The notes under the pieces: generated by a model
Seen by the model: only the letters and a program-made list of their open reading frames with translations
Databases searched by the model: none
Told to the model about the DNA's origin: nothing
Program-made: the position numbers and the translations under genes
In this document: positions 25,908-35,911 of the stretch, one piece after another
Numbering within the stretch: position 1 is the first letter of the stretch
Layout of the letters: each line of letters starts with the position of its first letter
Assembly: GCA_005791165.1 (NCBI GenBank)
Contig: SXXW01000008.1
Span: 1-64,000 of the forward strand
Reading direction: 5' to 3'
Origin: Cytophagaceae bacterium
Lineage (GTDB): Bacteria; Bacteroidota; Bacteroidia; Cytophagales; Spirosomataceae
Length of the DNA stretch: 64,000 nt

Positions 25908-28900
25908 ATGAAACACAATTTCTACGTAAGCAGAGTGGTCTTCATGATGGCATTAATGTTAACCCTATCATGGGTTTCATTTGGTCAGGACCGAAAAGTA
26001 GCGGGAAAAGTTCAAGACTCAGGTGGTCAGGGCATTCCAGGAGTTTCTGTTGTTGTCAAAGGAAGTACTGTAGGTACAACTTCTGATGGAAATGGATCAT
26101 TCTCCATTAATGTAAAAAGTTCTAATGCAGAACTAGTATTCACATCTGTTGGGTATGTAAGCCAAACAGTTGCCGTAGGTGGTAAATCCACTTTAGCGAT
26201 TACGCTAGCTGATGATGTAAGCCAATTGAACGAGGTAATCGTTACAGGTTATGCATCTCAACGTAAAAAAGACATTACTGGTGCTGTAACTGTGGTAAGT
26301 GCGAAAGAACTTAACGCGGTACCTGCTGCTTCTGTGACTCAAATGTTACAAGGTCGCGCTGCGGGTGTGACGGTAGGTAATGACAACTCACCGGGTGGTG
26401 GAACGATGGTTCGTGTGCGTGGTTTTGGTTCTATTAACAACAATAGCCCATTGTACGTAATTGACGGAGTACCTACTCAAGGAACTTTGAACCAAATCAA
26501 CCCGAATGATATTGAATCAATGCAGGTATTGAAAGATGCTTCTGCGGCTTCTATCTATGGTGCTCGTGCGGCCAATGGTGTTGTGATCATTACAACAAAA
26601 CGTGGTGGTGAAGGTGAACCAAAAATTAGTTTTGACATGTATACTGGTACTCAGAATGTAGGAAGACTAATTCCTATGCTAAATACAAAAGAATTAGGTC
26701 AATATTACTATGAGTCTGAAATTGGGGCTGGAAGACCAGCTGGTACATCACCATCAGCTCAATATCGTTTTGGAGCAGATGGTTCACAAACAATCGCGGA
26801 TTATATTTATCCAAACGTATTTGGTCAACTTCCTGCAAACTTTACGTATACAAATGATATTGCAGACCCTTTATTAGGAAGAACAGCATTTAATATCACC
26901 AAAGCAAATAAAGAAGGTACAGATTGGCAAAAAGAAATTTTTGGACCTGCTGCTATATCTAATTATCAGATAGGTGCGACAGGAGGATCAAAAGGTGGGA
27001 AATATGCTATTTCAGCCAATTACTTCGCTCAAGATGGTATATTAAAATATACTTCATATCAGCGATATTCAGTTCGTGCGAATACAGAATTCAAAAAAGG
27101 TAATTTGACTTTTGGTGAAAACGTAACGTTAACTTATGATGTAAGACAAGGTATCCCAAGTGGAAACAATTCTGAAAGTAATACGATGATGTTAGCATGG
27201 CGTATACACCCAATTATCCCAGTATTTGATATTACCGGAGGACCAAAAGCTTTGGGTGGTACTAATGCATCAGATTTTAACGGTTTTGCGGGTCCACGTG
27301 GTATCAACTTAGGAAATGCAACGAATCCATTTGCTATTCAATACAGAGAAAAAGATAATCCTGTTACTGGAACACATATTTTTGGAAATGTCTTTGCTGA
27401 GTATGAAATCATTAAAGATTTAAAAGCAAGAACTAGTTTAGGTTTTGAGTTTAATAACTTCAATCAATCATCTTATTTTCACAGAAATATTGAAGCAGCT
27501 GAGGCTCGTAATGCAAATAGCATTAGCGTAACAAATAACTTTGACCGTGCTATTACATGGTATAATACATTGAACTATTCGAAAGTAATAGGTGATCATT
27601 CATTAAACGTATTGGTTGGTACTGAAGCGGTTTCAACGTATGGTTTTGGATTTAACGCTCAACGTTCGAATTTTGCTTTTGATGATATCTCGTATCGATA
27701 TTTAAATAACGGAGCAGCAGCTGGTTTAACCAACTCTGGAGGTGGATCACCAATTACTGCTTTATTTTCTCAGTTTGGAAAAGTGAATTATGCCTACAAA
27801 GATTTATTGTTAGCTGATTTTACCATTAGACGTGATGGTTCTTCACGTTTTTCTCCTGCTTATCGTTACGGAATATTCCCAGCATTCTCTGTAGGTATTC
27901 GTTTATCTGAATTAGATTTCATGAAAGATTTGACATTTATCAACGACATGAAACTACGTGGGGGTTGGGGTAAAACAGGTAACCAGTTAATTCCAAATGT
28001 TTACAATGCTTATACCTTGTTCGTTCCGGATCCTAATAACAATGCATATGATATTGCAGGTACTGGTAGTTCTATCGCAACAGGTTTTGACTTGGCACAA
28101 TTTGGTAACTCGACGGGCCGTTGGGAAACGAATACCTCCACTAACGTAGGTTTGGATGCTTCTTTATGGAACAATAAGTTAGATGTTACATTGGATGTTT
28201 ATTCTCGTACTACTTCTGACATGTTAACTCAAGTACCTATCCCTAAAACGGCGGGTAATGCTAATATTCCTTTCGTGAATATTGGTGAAATCAATAATAC
28301 AGGTTTTGATTTAAGTTTAACTTATAGAGATCAAATTGGTGATTTCCGCTATAACATTGGCGCGATGTACTCGATGTATAAAAACAATGTTGTTAGATTG
28401 AACAACAATCCAAATGCAACTGTATTTGGATTTACCACTCGTCTACCAGCAATTTCAATTACAAAAGCTGGATTACCAATCGCAAGTTTCTTTGGATATG
28501 TTGTGGATGGTGTCATAAAAGATGACGCTGAAGCTGCATCAGCACCAAAAGCATTTGGAAATACGTACACAAGAGCTGGTGTATTCAAATTCCGCGATAT
28601 CAATGGAGATGGGGTAGTAACAGCAGCAGATAGAACTGTTATTGGAAATCCTCATCCAGATTTTACTTATGGTTTAAATCTGGCATTAGGATATAAAAAT
28701 TGGGACTTGACAGTATTTGGTCAAGGTGTTCAAGGAAATGAAATCTTTAACTACACACGTTATTGGATAGATTTCAATACATTCCAAGGAAATCGTTCGA
28801 AGGAAATGTTGTATAACTCTTGGAAAAAACAAGGCGATGTAGCAATGCTACCACGCTTAAATTCACAGGATGCGGTGAGTCAGCAAATATCATCTTACAT

Positions 28901-29168
28901 GGTAGAAGACGGCTCATACCTACGAATTAAAAATATCCAATTAACTTATACAGTTCCAAATACAATCGTTAAAAAATTGAAATTGAGCGCATTACAAGTT
29001 TACGTTCAAGGACAGAACCTATTTACTTTTACTAAATATAGAGGTTTAGATCCTGATATTAATTTGAGAAACTCAGGAGCAGATAATCAAGATACCCACA
29101 TGGGTATTGATGAAGGAGCTTTCCCTGTGGCTAAATCATACAATATTGGTTTAAAAGTAGGTTTTTAA
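25908..29168 (+). CDS. SusC/RagA family TonB-linked outer-membrane protein
   Basis: A 1086-residue outer-membrane importer. A signal peptide (residues 1-26, ending WVSFGQ) precedes a CarboxypepD_reg-like domain (about 28-110) containing GIPGVSVVVKGSTVGT. Then comes the SusC-specific plug: NEVIVTGYASQRKKDITGAV, LQGRAAGVTV, RVRGFGSINNNSPLYVIDGV and SIYGARAANGVVIITTK. The long barrel ends in an aromatic residue (IGLKVGF). No STN signalling domain is present, so it is not of the sigma/anti-sigma sensing type. It forms a pair with the SusD-like lipoprotein gene 34 nt downstream. No glycoside hydrolase or protease gene is linked, so the substrate is unknown. Confidence 0.97.
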   Translation: MKHNFYVSRVVFMMALMLTLSWVSFGQDRKVAGKVQDSGGQGIPGVSVVVKGSTVGTTSDGNGSFSINVKSSNAELVFTSVGYVSQTVAVGGKSTLAITLADDVSQLNEVIVTGYASQRKKDITGAVTVVSAKELNAVPAASVTQMLQGRAAGVTVGNDNSPGGGTMVRVRGFGSINNNSPLYVIDGVPTQGTLNQINPNDIESMQVLKDASAASIYGARAANGVVIITTKRGGEGEPKISFDMYTGTQNVGRLIPMLNTKELGQYYYESEIGAGRPAGTSPSAQYRFGADGSQTIADYIYPNVFGQLPANFTYTNDIADPLLGRTAFNITKANKEGTDWQKEIFGPAAISNYQIGATGGSKGGKYAISANYFAQDGILKYTSYQRYSVRANTEFKKGNLTFGENVTLTYDVRQGIPSGNNSESNTMMLAWRIHPIIPVFDITGGPKALGGTNASDFNGFAGPRGINLGNATNPFAIQYREKDNPVTGTHIFGNVFAEYEIIKDLKARTSLGFEFNNFNQSSYFHRNIEAAEARNANSISVTNNFDRAITWYNTLNYSKVIGDHSLNVLVGTEAVSTYGFGFNAQRSNFAFDDISYRYLNNGAAAGLTNSGGGSPITALFSQFGKVNYAYKDLLLADFTIRRDGSSRFSPAYRYGIFPAFSVGIRLSELDFMKDLTFINDMKLRGGWGKTGNQLIPNVYNAYTLFVPDPNNNAYDIAGTGSSIATGFDLAQFGNSTGRWETNTSTNVGLDASLWNNKLDVTLDVYSRTTSDMLTQVPIPKTAGNANIPFVNIGEINNTGFDLSLTYRDQIGDFRYNIGAMYSMYKNNVVRLNNNPNATVFGFTTRLPAISITKAGLPIASFFGYVVDGVIKDDAEAASAPKAFGNTYTRAGVFKFRDINGDGVVTAADRTVIGNPHPDFTYGLNLALGYKNWDLTVFGQGVQGNEIFNYTRYWIDFNTFQGNRSKEMLYNSWKKQGDVAMLPRLNSQDAVSQQISSYMVEDGSYLRIKNIQLTYTVPNTIVKKLKLSALQVYVQGQNLFTFTKYRGLDPDINLRNSGADNQDTHMGIDEGAFPVAKSYNIGLKVGF

Positions 29169-29202
29169 TTAGCTAACATTTGTAAATAAAACAGATAAAA
29201 AA

Positions 29203-30978
29203 ATGAAAAAAATAATCATATTCTCATTATTAGCGATTGTCGGCCTGAACTTTTCATGTTCAGATAGTTTCTTTGATATTCAGCCTCAGGGAGCTGCATC
29301 ATTGGTATCGTTAAGTAATAAAAATGGAGTTAATGCGCTTCTTATTGGCGCTTATTCATTAGTTGACGGTGTGGGATCTGGAAATGTTGGTAGAACATCA
29401 ACAGCTTCAAATTACGTATACGGAGGAATTACCTCTGGAGATGCGGTAAAAGGAACCGATGCAGGTGATCAGCCAGAGCAAACTTTTATTGAAACGTTCA
29501 ACTGGCTTGCAGATAATTCCTACTTTTTCGGTAAATGGTATGGAATGTACGATGGTGTAGCTCGTGCAAATGAAGCTATGTTATTAGCTCAGAGTGCTGA
29601 TGTTAAAGACATGACAGCTGCTGAGAAAGCACAGGTAGTGGCTGAGGCTAAGTTCTTACGTGGTCATTTTCACTTTGAAGCAAAGAAAATGTGGAACAAA
29701 GTTCCTTATATTTCTGAAACTGTATATAAGCGTGATGATCCAAACTCAACGAAAGTTCCTAACACTGCCGATATTTGGGTCAACATCGAGAAGGATTTCT
29801 CTGATGCAGCTGCTGTTTTACCAGCTACTCAAGCGCAAAAAGGTCGTGCAACTAAATGGGCTGCGATGACTTATCTAGCTAAAGCTTATATGTTCCAAAA
29901 GAAATTTGCAGCTGCAAAAACTCTTTTAGAAGATGTATATAAGAACTCAGGCAGGAAGTTAGTAACAAATTATCACGATAATTATCGAACTGCTACAAAT
30001 AACAACCTAGAATCTATTTTCGAAGTACAATTTTCAGTTAATGATGGTTCAACGGGTAATAATGGTAATGCTGGAGATAACTTAAACTGGCCATATGCAG
30101 GTAATTCACCAGGTCGTGGATGTTGCGGATTCTATTTGCCATCTCAAAACTTGGTAAATGCATTTAAAACTACCGCAGAAGGTTTACCAATGATTGGTAA
30201 TAAAAAAGATGGTACAGCGGATACATACAACAATGTAGATTTACCTAATGATCAAGGTATAAAATCAGATGCTGCCTTCAATCTAAATAAATCAATTCCA
30301 GTAGATCCGCGTTTAGATTGGACTGTAGGACGTCGTGGAGTTAACTTCTTAGATTGGGGAATCATGCCAGGATTCAACTGGATACGTGACCAAACTTATT
30401 CAGGTCCCTACATTGGTAAAAAATGGATGTATTATTTAGGTGAAGAAGGAAGTACAACACACTCTACTAACAGACGTGCTGTAAATAATAACTACCGTAT
30501 GCTAAAGATGTCATCAGTTATCTTGTGGTTGGCTGAATGTGAGGCTGAATTAGGTAATTTAGCGGCCGCTGAAACTTATGTAAATATGATTCGCGAAAGA
30601 GCTAAATCAGGTTCAGTACAAGATGCAACGGTCAACTATGTAGTCAATCCATATCCAGCAGGAACTTTCGTAGCTCAAGGAAAAGATTATGCATTAAATG
30701 CAATTTATATGGAAAATCGTCTTGAGTTTGCAATGGAAGGTCACCGTTTCTTCGACTTAGTTCGTTGGGGTATCGCAGCACCATACTTAAACAAGTATTT
30801 AGCTGAGGAATCTAAAAATGGAACTGATATGTCAGGTAGAACTTATAATAAGAGAGCCTACCTTGTTGGCAGAACATTCACTGCAGGGAAAAATGAATAT
30901 TTCCCTCTTCCTAATGACGAGATCTTGAACTCTCAAATTGATGGAAAGAATACATTGACTCAAAACCCTGGTTATTAA
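29203..30978 (+). CDS. SusD/RagB family nutrient-binding lipoprotein
   Basis: A 591-residue surface lipoprotein. The signal peptide ends LNFSCSD with Cys19 as the lipidation site, followed by the typical SFFDIQPQGAA start. Residues about 90-330 carry the TPR-like helices (AEAKFLRGHFHFEAKKMW; KWAAMTYLAKAYMFQKKF). The C-terminal RagB domain holds MKMSSVILWLAECEAELGN and IYMENRLEFAMEGHRFFDLVRWG, a hallmark of the family. It is the lid or binding partner of the SusC protein encoded upstream. The operon ends at a strong terminator 22 nt downstream. Confidence 0.97.
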   Translation: MKKIIIFSLLAIVGLNFSCSDSFFDIQPQGAASLVSLSNKNGVNALLIGAYSLVDGVGSGNVGRTSTASNYVYGGITSGDAVKGTDAGDQPEQTFIETFNWLADNSYFFGKWYGMYDGVARANEAMLLAQSADVKDMTAAEKAQVVAEAKFLRGHFHFEAKKMWNKVPYISETVYKRDDPNSTKVPNTADIWVNIEKDFSDAAAVLPATQAQKGRATKWAAMTYLAKAYMFQKKFAAAKTLLEDVYKNSGRKLVTNYHDNYRTATNNNLESIFEVQFSVNDGSTGNNGNAGDNLNWPYAGNSPGRGCCGFYLPSQNLVNAFKTTAEGLPMIGNKKDGTADTYNNVDLPNDQGIKSDAAFNLNKSIPVDPRLDWTVGRRGVNFLDWGIMPGFNWIRDQTYSGPYIGKKWMYYLGEEGSTTHSTNRRAVNNNYRMLKMSSVILWLAECEAELGNLAAAETYVNMIRERAKSGSVQDATVNYVVNPYPAGTFVAQGKDYALNAIYMENRLEFAMEGHRFFDLVRWGIAAPYLNKYLAEESKNGTDMSGRTYNKRAYLVGRTFTAGKNEYFPLPNDEILNSQIDGKNTLTQNPGY

Positions 30979-31000
30979 TCACATAGGTTTTTGAAAAATT

Positions 31001-31032
31001 AAAAAAGCAGGACTTATGTCCTGCTTTTTTTT
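31001..31032 (+). terminator. Rho-independent terminator of susC-susD
   Basis: AAAAAGCAGGAC pairs perfectly with GTCCTGCTTTTT around a TTAT loop and is followed by further T. It lies 22 nt after the SusD stop. Confidence 0.9.
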
Positions 31033-31059
31033 ATACATTAGTAGGCAAATCTAAAACCT

Positions 31060-31986
31060 ATGAAAAAAATAGCATCACTAGTCATGATGTTTGTCGTTGC
31101 GCAAAACATCATAGCCCAAATTCCAGCAGGGAAAAAAGTCATCAGTGCCTTATATGTATATTCTTCAAAAACAAGGAAATCAGAATTAATTTTAAGAGAA
31201 CATAGACATTTCGAGGCGCCCAACTGGTCCAGAGATGGGAAATTTTTATTAATTAATAGCCTTGGAAAATTAGAAAAAATTAGTCCCACCGGAGAAAAAT
31301 TAGGTATCCTAAATACAGGCACTATTCAGAAAGCCAATAACGACCATGGCTATTCTTTTGATGGAAAGACTTTATTTATCTCCAGTGGTAAACCTGATGT
31401 AAAAGGAGGATCCTATGTGTACAAAGTCGGTAGTGAAGGTGGCGAACCCATGCTTTTGACTGAAAAAACACCTTCTTACTGGCACGGTGTGTCACCGGAT
31501 GGTTCCAGATTTGTTTATTGCGCCTCTAGAAATGACAACTTTGATATTTATGCTATGGATTCCAATGGTGGTCCAGAAATTCGCTTAACAGAAGCGCAAG
31601 GATTAGATGATGGACCTGAATATTCACCCGATGGAAAATATATTTACATGAACTCCTTTAGAACGGGTAAAATGCAAATTTGGAGAATGGCGGCCGATGG
31701 ATCTAATCCGGAACAAATGACCTTTGACGATTATTCCACTTGGTTTGCTCACATAAATCCTATTGGAAAAGTGGCAACGGTCATTAGTTATCTAAAAGAC
31801 CAGGCTGACAAACATCCCTTTGGACATCAAGTTAAGCTAAGACTACTCGATTTAAAAACCAAAAAACTTACTGACTTAACAGAAGAATTTTATGGGGGTC
31901 AAGGAACCATAAATGTACCTTCTTGGTCTCCTGATGGCAAAAAATTCGCCTATGTTCGGTATGAATTAGAAGATATTGCACCCTGA
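31060..31986 (+). CDS. Secreted TolB-like beta-propeller (PD40 repeat) protein
   Basis: A 308-residue exported protein with a signal peptide (residues 1-19, ending NIIAQ). The remainder is built of WD40-like/PD40 repeats. I count at least five copies of the S-x-DGK motif: SRDGKFLLINS, SFDGKTLFISS, SPDGSRFVYCAS, SPDGKYIYMNS and SPDGKKFAYV. It is therefore a six-bladed propeller of the TolB C-terminal type. It lacks the TolB N-terminal domain, so it is not TolB itself. The function is unknown; such proteins sense or bind ligands in the periplasm. It is transcribed after the susCD terminator and 44 nt before the nitroreductase gene. Confidence 0.82.
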   Translation: MKKIASLVMMFVVAQNIIAQIPAGKKVISALYVYSSKTRKSELILREHRHFEAPNWSRDGKFLLINSLGKLEKISPTGEKLGILNTGTIQKANNDHGYSFDGKTLFISSGKPDVKGGSYVYKVGSEGGEPMLLTEKTPSYWHGVSPDGSRFVYCASRNDNFDIYAMDSNGGPEIRLTEAQGLDDGPEYSPDGKYIYMNSFRTGKMQIWRMAADGSNPEQMTFDDYSTWFAHINPIGKVATVISYLKDQADKHPFGHQVKLRLLDLKTKKLTDLTEEFYGGQGTINVPSWSPDGKKFAYVRYELEDIAP

Positions 31987-32003
31987 TTTTTCGAATTAAT
32001 CCG

Positions 32004-32011
32004 TATCTTTG
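32004..32011 (+). promoter_or_regulatory. Candidate -7 box for the nitroreductase gene
   Basis: TATCTTTG at 32004-32011 matches TAnnTTTG exactly and lies 19 nt before the start codon at 32031. No clear -33 TTTG is seen at the right spacing. Confidence 0.35.
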
Positions 32012-32030
32012 GGGAAACAATACCCCCTTT

Positions 32031-32756
32031 ATGCTCTCAGAAAATTTTGAAGAAATTGTTCAACGCCGTAGATCCAATCGTAGATTTGATCCCGATTTTA
32101 TAGTCGCGGATGAAATCATTGAAAAAAGTTTACAGAGAGCGATTCTATCTCCCAACAGTAGTAACATGCAATTGTGGGAATTTTACTGGATCCAAAGTCC
32201 TGAAGAAAAAGAGAAATTTCACGCGTTATGTTTAGGCCAATCGGCTGCTAAAAACCCAGGCCATTTAGTCGTTTTTGTCACCAGAAAAGATTTATGGAAG
32301 TCTAGAGCTCAATGGAATCTAAATCGAATTAAAGAATCATTACAAGGCAAGGAACCCTCCAAAATGGAAAAAAGAGGTTTGGATTATTATGGGAAATTAA
32401 TGCCTCTTTTATACCGACAAGATCCCATAGGCATTTTCACTTTCGTTCGTAAATGCATTTGCATTTGGATGGGAATGCGAAAACCTTTCATGCGTTTTGG
32501 TGGAGAGGCAGACCAACGCGTTATGGCACATAAATCCTGTGCTTTAGCTGCTCAAACTTTTATGTTATCCATTGCAGCCGAAGGATTAGAGTCATGCCCT
32601 ATGGAAGGATTTGATGCCGTTAGAGTCAAAAAAGCGCTAAATCTTCCTTCTGGTGCCGAAGTCAATATGATCATTGCCGTAGGAAAAGGAACGGAGGAAG
32701 GTGTCTGGGGTCCAAGATTTAGATTGCCTTACGAAGATGTGGTTTTCAAAAGGTAA
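32031..32756 (+). CDS. Nitroreductase family flavoprotein
   Basis: A 241-residue FMN-dependent oxidoreductase. The N-terminal RRRSNRRFDPDFIVADEIIEK and AILSPNSSNMQLWEFYWIQS give the FMN phosphate-binding arginines and the conserved substrate-side segment of nitroreductases. ALAAQTFMLSIAAEGLESCPMEGFD and MIIAVGKG form the second half. It probably reduces nitro or quinone compounds with NAD(P)H. The substrate is not evident. The stop codon abuts the convergent priA stop with no spacer. Confidence 0.88.
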   Translation: MLSENFEEIVQRRRSNRRFDPDFIVADEIIEKSLQRAILSPNSSNMQLWEFYWIQSPEEKEKFHALCLGQSAAKNPGHLVVFVTRKDLWKSRAQWNLNRIKESLQGKEPSKMEKRGLDYYGKLMPLLYRQDPIGIFTFVRKCICIWMGMRKPFMRFGGEADQRVMAHKSCALAAQTFMLSIAAEGLESCPMEGFDAVRVKKALNLPSGAEVNMIIAVGKGTEEGVWGPRFRLPYEDVVFKR

Positions 32757-35258
32757 TTAAAGGCAATCCACATCCGGGATAATTTGAACTCCTTTGCAAA
32801 CCGGTGAGGTTTGTACCTTGTCCAAAATCAAACGTAAATTTTCCTTAAACTTAGCTAGAGAAACACCCTTTTCTAATTTAATTAATATCTCCATCGCATA
32901 TTGATTTCGAATCCGTTCAACCAAAGGTCGCTCTGGACCTAAAATCCGGCCGTGTCCAAAATTTTCTTTTAAAATACTCCCTAACTCAAAAGCAGCTTTT
33001 TCCACGGCCATGGAATCTAAATGCCTAAGCGTTAATTTAATTAATCGAGTAAATGGTGGATAATGATAGCCCTCGCGTTCAATAATTTCCTCTGAATAAA
33101 GGGATTCATAATCCCCATTCAAAATGAATTGAAAAAGTCGGTGAGTAGGTTGATTCGTTTGGATATACACTTGGCCCTGAACTTCCCTCCTGCCAGCCCG
33201 ACCAGCCACCTGGGTAATTAATTGGAATCCACGCTCATGGGCCCTAAAATCCGGAAAATTAATGATTCGATCTGCATCAAAAATCGCCACAGTAGATAAG
33301 CCCTCAAAGTCCAAACCCTTCGCCACCATTTGAGTACCTACCAAAATGTCAATATTTCCAGATTGAATTTCGGCCAACAAACTATTGAATGCCGTCTTTG
33401 ATCTTGTCGTATCTAAATCCATCCTTCCGATCCGAGCATCCGGAATATGTAGTTGGAGTTCCTCCTCCAACTTTTCAGTCCCATACCCCATGGTTTTAAG
33501 GTTTGTGCTTCCGCATGCTGCACAACGAGTCAACAAGCCTTCCTTGTATCCACAATAATGACAACGTAATTCTTGGTCTCGCGCATGGTAGGTTAAACTA
33601 ACATCGCATTGATTACAAGACGCGATCCAATCACAATCTTGACATTGAATATAAGGCGAATAACCCCTTCGGTTTTGGAATAATAAACTTTGCTTCCCCT
33701 GATCAAAATTTTCTTGTAAAACAGCGATTAAATCTAAAGAAAATCCACCCTTCATCTGCTTCATGCGGTTAGCATATTTCGTGTCGATCAACTGCATGTT
33801 AGGCAATTGGGCCGAGCCAAAACGTTCTTTAATAACCACCAAACCATATTTATCTTGCTTGGCTTGATAATAAGATTCCAACGAAGGAGTCGCTGAACCT
33901 AAAAGAACTTTGGCCCCCTGCTGAGCGGCAAGAACCATCGCCACATCTCTCGCATGATATCTAGGAGCAGGATCCACTTGTTTAAATGAAGATTCATGCT
34001 CTTCATCCACAATGATTAACCCTAAACGAGAAAAGGGTAAAAAAACCGATGACCGAACGCCAACCACAAAAGGATATTTACCCTCAACGATCGATTTCCA
34101 AACCTCTACACGCTCGTTGTCTGAAAACTTAGAATGATAAATACCTACTTGGTCCCCAAAAATCTTTTTAAGTCGAAAAACGATTTGGGTCGTAAGCGCA
34201 ATTTCAGGCAAAAGATATAAAACTTGGTCCCCATTAGACAAGGCCTCCTGAATTAATCGAATGTAAATTTCAGTCTTCCCACTTCCCGTGATGCCATGTA
34301 ACAGAACAACATCCTTCTTTTGAAACTGCGTTAAAATAGACTGATAGGCATTTATTTGGGCTTCATTTAAGTCAAATGAATTGGGGATAAAATCATCTTC
34401 ATTAGCTCCAAAACGAGAAATAACAACCTCGAAAACTTCAAAATACCCATTTTTGATGAGTGTCTGAAGGGAACTTTCTGAAAGTCCCGCTTGAGAAAAA
34501 CTTGACTTTTCGAGCCCCTTATTATTTAATTCAGGATCTCGCAAAACAGGAATAAACTTCAAGTAATGGAGTAAAACTTGTATTTGTTTCGGTTTATCCT
34601 CAACAAATTTAATGAGTTCTGTAATTTTTTCTTGACTTGTCCATGCGGAACATAATCTGATTTTACGAATGACTTTAGGCGTGTACCGATCTTTAAGTTC
34701 ATCAAAAATTAACACCGCCGAATGTCCAACCAATGATTTAATGATGTGATAAGGACTTTTCACTTCGGCAATCCGAGCAACTTCATCGTAACTGAGTGAA
34801 CCCTTTTCGACCACAGATTGATAAACCAATAATTCTTTTTCATTTAGATCCTGGAGGTTTGAAAATTCCGGATGCGCTTGAACTTTAGACTGACTTGAAA
34901 TTTTTAATCCTGCTGGTAAGGCTACTTGAAATACCTCCCCAGGGTAACACATGTAGTAATCAGCCACCCATTGAAATAATTTGATTTGAGATTCAGTCAC
35001 CAAAGGAGCTTCATCTAAAATCTCTAATATATATTTCGCTTGGTATTGCTTGGGAGGTTTATGATGCACGGAAACAATCACAGCCGTAAGCACTTTTGAA
35101 CTCCCAAAGGGTACGACAATCCTTAGGCCCAATTGGACTACCTCCGCCCAAATCCTGGGAACGCGATAAGTAAAATGCCTCGGGATAGGCAAAGGAAGGA
35201 GTGCGTCAACAAAAACAGTTGATTCTTCACTTTCAAAAAGAGGATTAAATTCACTCAT
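32757..35258 (-). CDS. priA: Primosomal protein N' (PriA helicase)
   Basis: An 833-residue replication-restart helicase. Residues about 10-110 are the 3' DNA-binding domain (VDALLPLPIPRHFTYRVP). The helicase core has Walker A GITGSGKTEIY at about 322-332, Walker B DEEH and motif III LGSATPS. Residues about 539-590 are the zinc-binding insertion (CQDCDWIASCNQC; CHYCG; CAACGS) that PriA uses for primosome assembly. Motifs V and VI are VAKGLDFEGLSTVAIFDAD and QVAGRAGR. Length and all motifs are normal for the family. It is the last gene of a pyk-plsC-gldD-priA run on the minus strand. Confidence 0.97.
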   Translation of the reverse strand: MSEFNPLFESEESTVFVDALLPLPIPRHFTYRVPRIWAEVVQLGLRIVVPFGSSKVLTAVIVSVHHKPPKQYQAKYILEILDEAPLVTESQIKLFQWVADYYMCYPGEVFQVALPAGLKISSQSKVQAHPEFSNLQDLNEKELLVYQSVVEKGSLSYDEVARIAEVKSPYHIIKSLVGHSAVLIFDELKDRYTPKVIRKIRLCSAWTSQEKITELIKFVEDKPKQIQVLLHYLKFIPVLRDPELNNKGLEKSSFSQAGLSESSLQTLIKNGYFEVFEVVISRFGANEDDFIPNSFDLNEAQINAYQSILTQFQKKDVVLLHGITGSGKTEIYIRLIQEALSNGDQVLYLLPEIALTTQIVFRLKKIFGDQVGIYHSKFSDNERVEVWKSIVEGKYPFVVGVRSSVFLPFSRLGLIIVDEEHESSFKQVDPAPRYHARDVAMVLAAQQGAKVLLGSATPSLESYYQAKQDKYGLVVIKERFGSAQLPNMQLIDTKYANRMKQMKGGFSLDLIAVLQENFDQGKQSLLFQNRRGYSPYIQCQDCDWIASCNQCDVSLTYHARDQELRCHYCGYKEGLLTRCAACGSTNLKTMGYGTEKLEEELQLHIPDARIGRMDLDTTRSKTAFNSLLAEIQSGNIDILVGTQMVAKGLDFEGLSTVAIFDADRIINFPDFRAHERGFQLITQVAGRAGRREVQGQVYIQTNQPTHRLFQFILNGDYESLYSEEIIEREGYHYPPFTRLIKLTLRHLDSMAVEKAAFELGSILKENFGHGRILGPERPLVERIRNQYAMEILIKLEKGVSLAKFKENLRLILDKVQTSPVCKGVQIIPDVDCL

Positions 35259-35308
35259 GCACTACAAAGAAACGGAAAGAATGGGGGAACAACAAGCCTC
35301 ATAAAAGC

Positions 35309-35911
35309 CTATTTCCATTCAAGCGTTTGAATCAAATGAATGGCATCTTGTTTTAGAAATTTGATAATAGGCGCCAAGGAATCATTGGCCGTAGCTGTTT
35401 TCACATATACAGCCCCTCTCAAAAAATGCTTCGTACTATCTGTGGTATAAAACTGAAAAGACGTGGCCACTTCACCATCTAACTCAATTAAACCTGCCTT
35501 CCGACCAGACTTAGTCGTCATCACATAATCCTGAATTCCACTGGCCTTTCCTTGATGTTTGGATGCGAGTGTATATGCATCTTGAATTAGGGCAGCTAAT
35601 TTCTTGTTGTTTTGATTCAGCGGTTTGTAGGTCAATTGGATAAAGGCATCCCAGCGAGGATAATAAATGTAGAGCCAATGAGGTTCGGCCCAAGAAACAG
35701 AATCTTTTAAAACCTTAGCGTAGGAAGAAACTTCAAAACTAAACGGGTGGCCCTTTTCTAAAGCTACATAAGAAGCGTTGGGAATTTCAATCCGATTAAA
35801 GCCTTTGGGCCTGGGTGTATCAGCGAATTTATTCTGTTCCTTTTCATGGGTACATGAAAGAAAAAATACCAATAAAAACAAAGTGAATTTACTGAGGGGC
35901 GTCGATACCAT
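35309..35911 (-). CDS. gldD: Gliding motility lipoprotein GldD
   Basis: A 200-residue lipoprotein (lipobox FFLSC, Cys20) with strong GldD features: PRPKGFNRIEIPNASYV after the linker, HWLYIYYPRWDAFIQLTYKP, and FYTTDSTKHFLRGAVYV near the end. GldD is required for gliding in Flavobacterium and is linked to the T9SS. The start overlaps the upstream acyltransferase gene by 23 nt, and the signal peptide lies inside that overlap, so the overlap is real. The usual neighbour gldE is not seen here; the flanks are plsC and priA. It lies 2.4 kb from the gldKLMN cluster. Confidence 0.93.
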   Translation of the reverse strand: MVSTPLSKFTLFLLVFFLSCTHEKEQNKFADTPRPKGFNRIEIPNASYVALEKGHPFSFEVSSYAKVLKDSVSWAEPHWLYIYYPRWDAFIQLTYKPLNQNNKKLAALIQDAYTLASKHQGKASGIQDYVMTTKSGRKAGLIELDGEVATSFQFYTTDSTKHFLRGAVYVKTATANDSLAPIIKFLKQDAIHLIQTLEWK

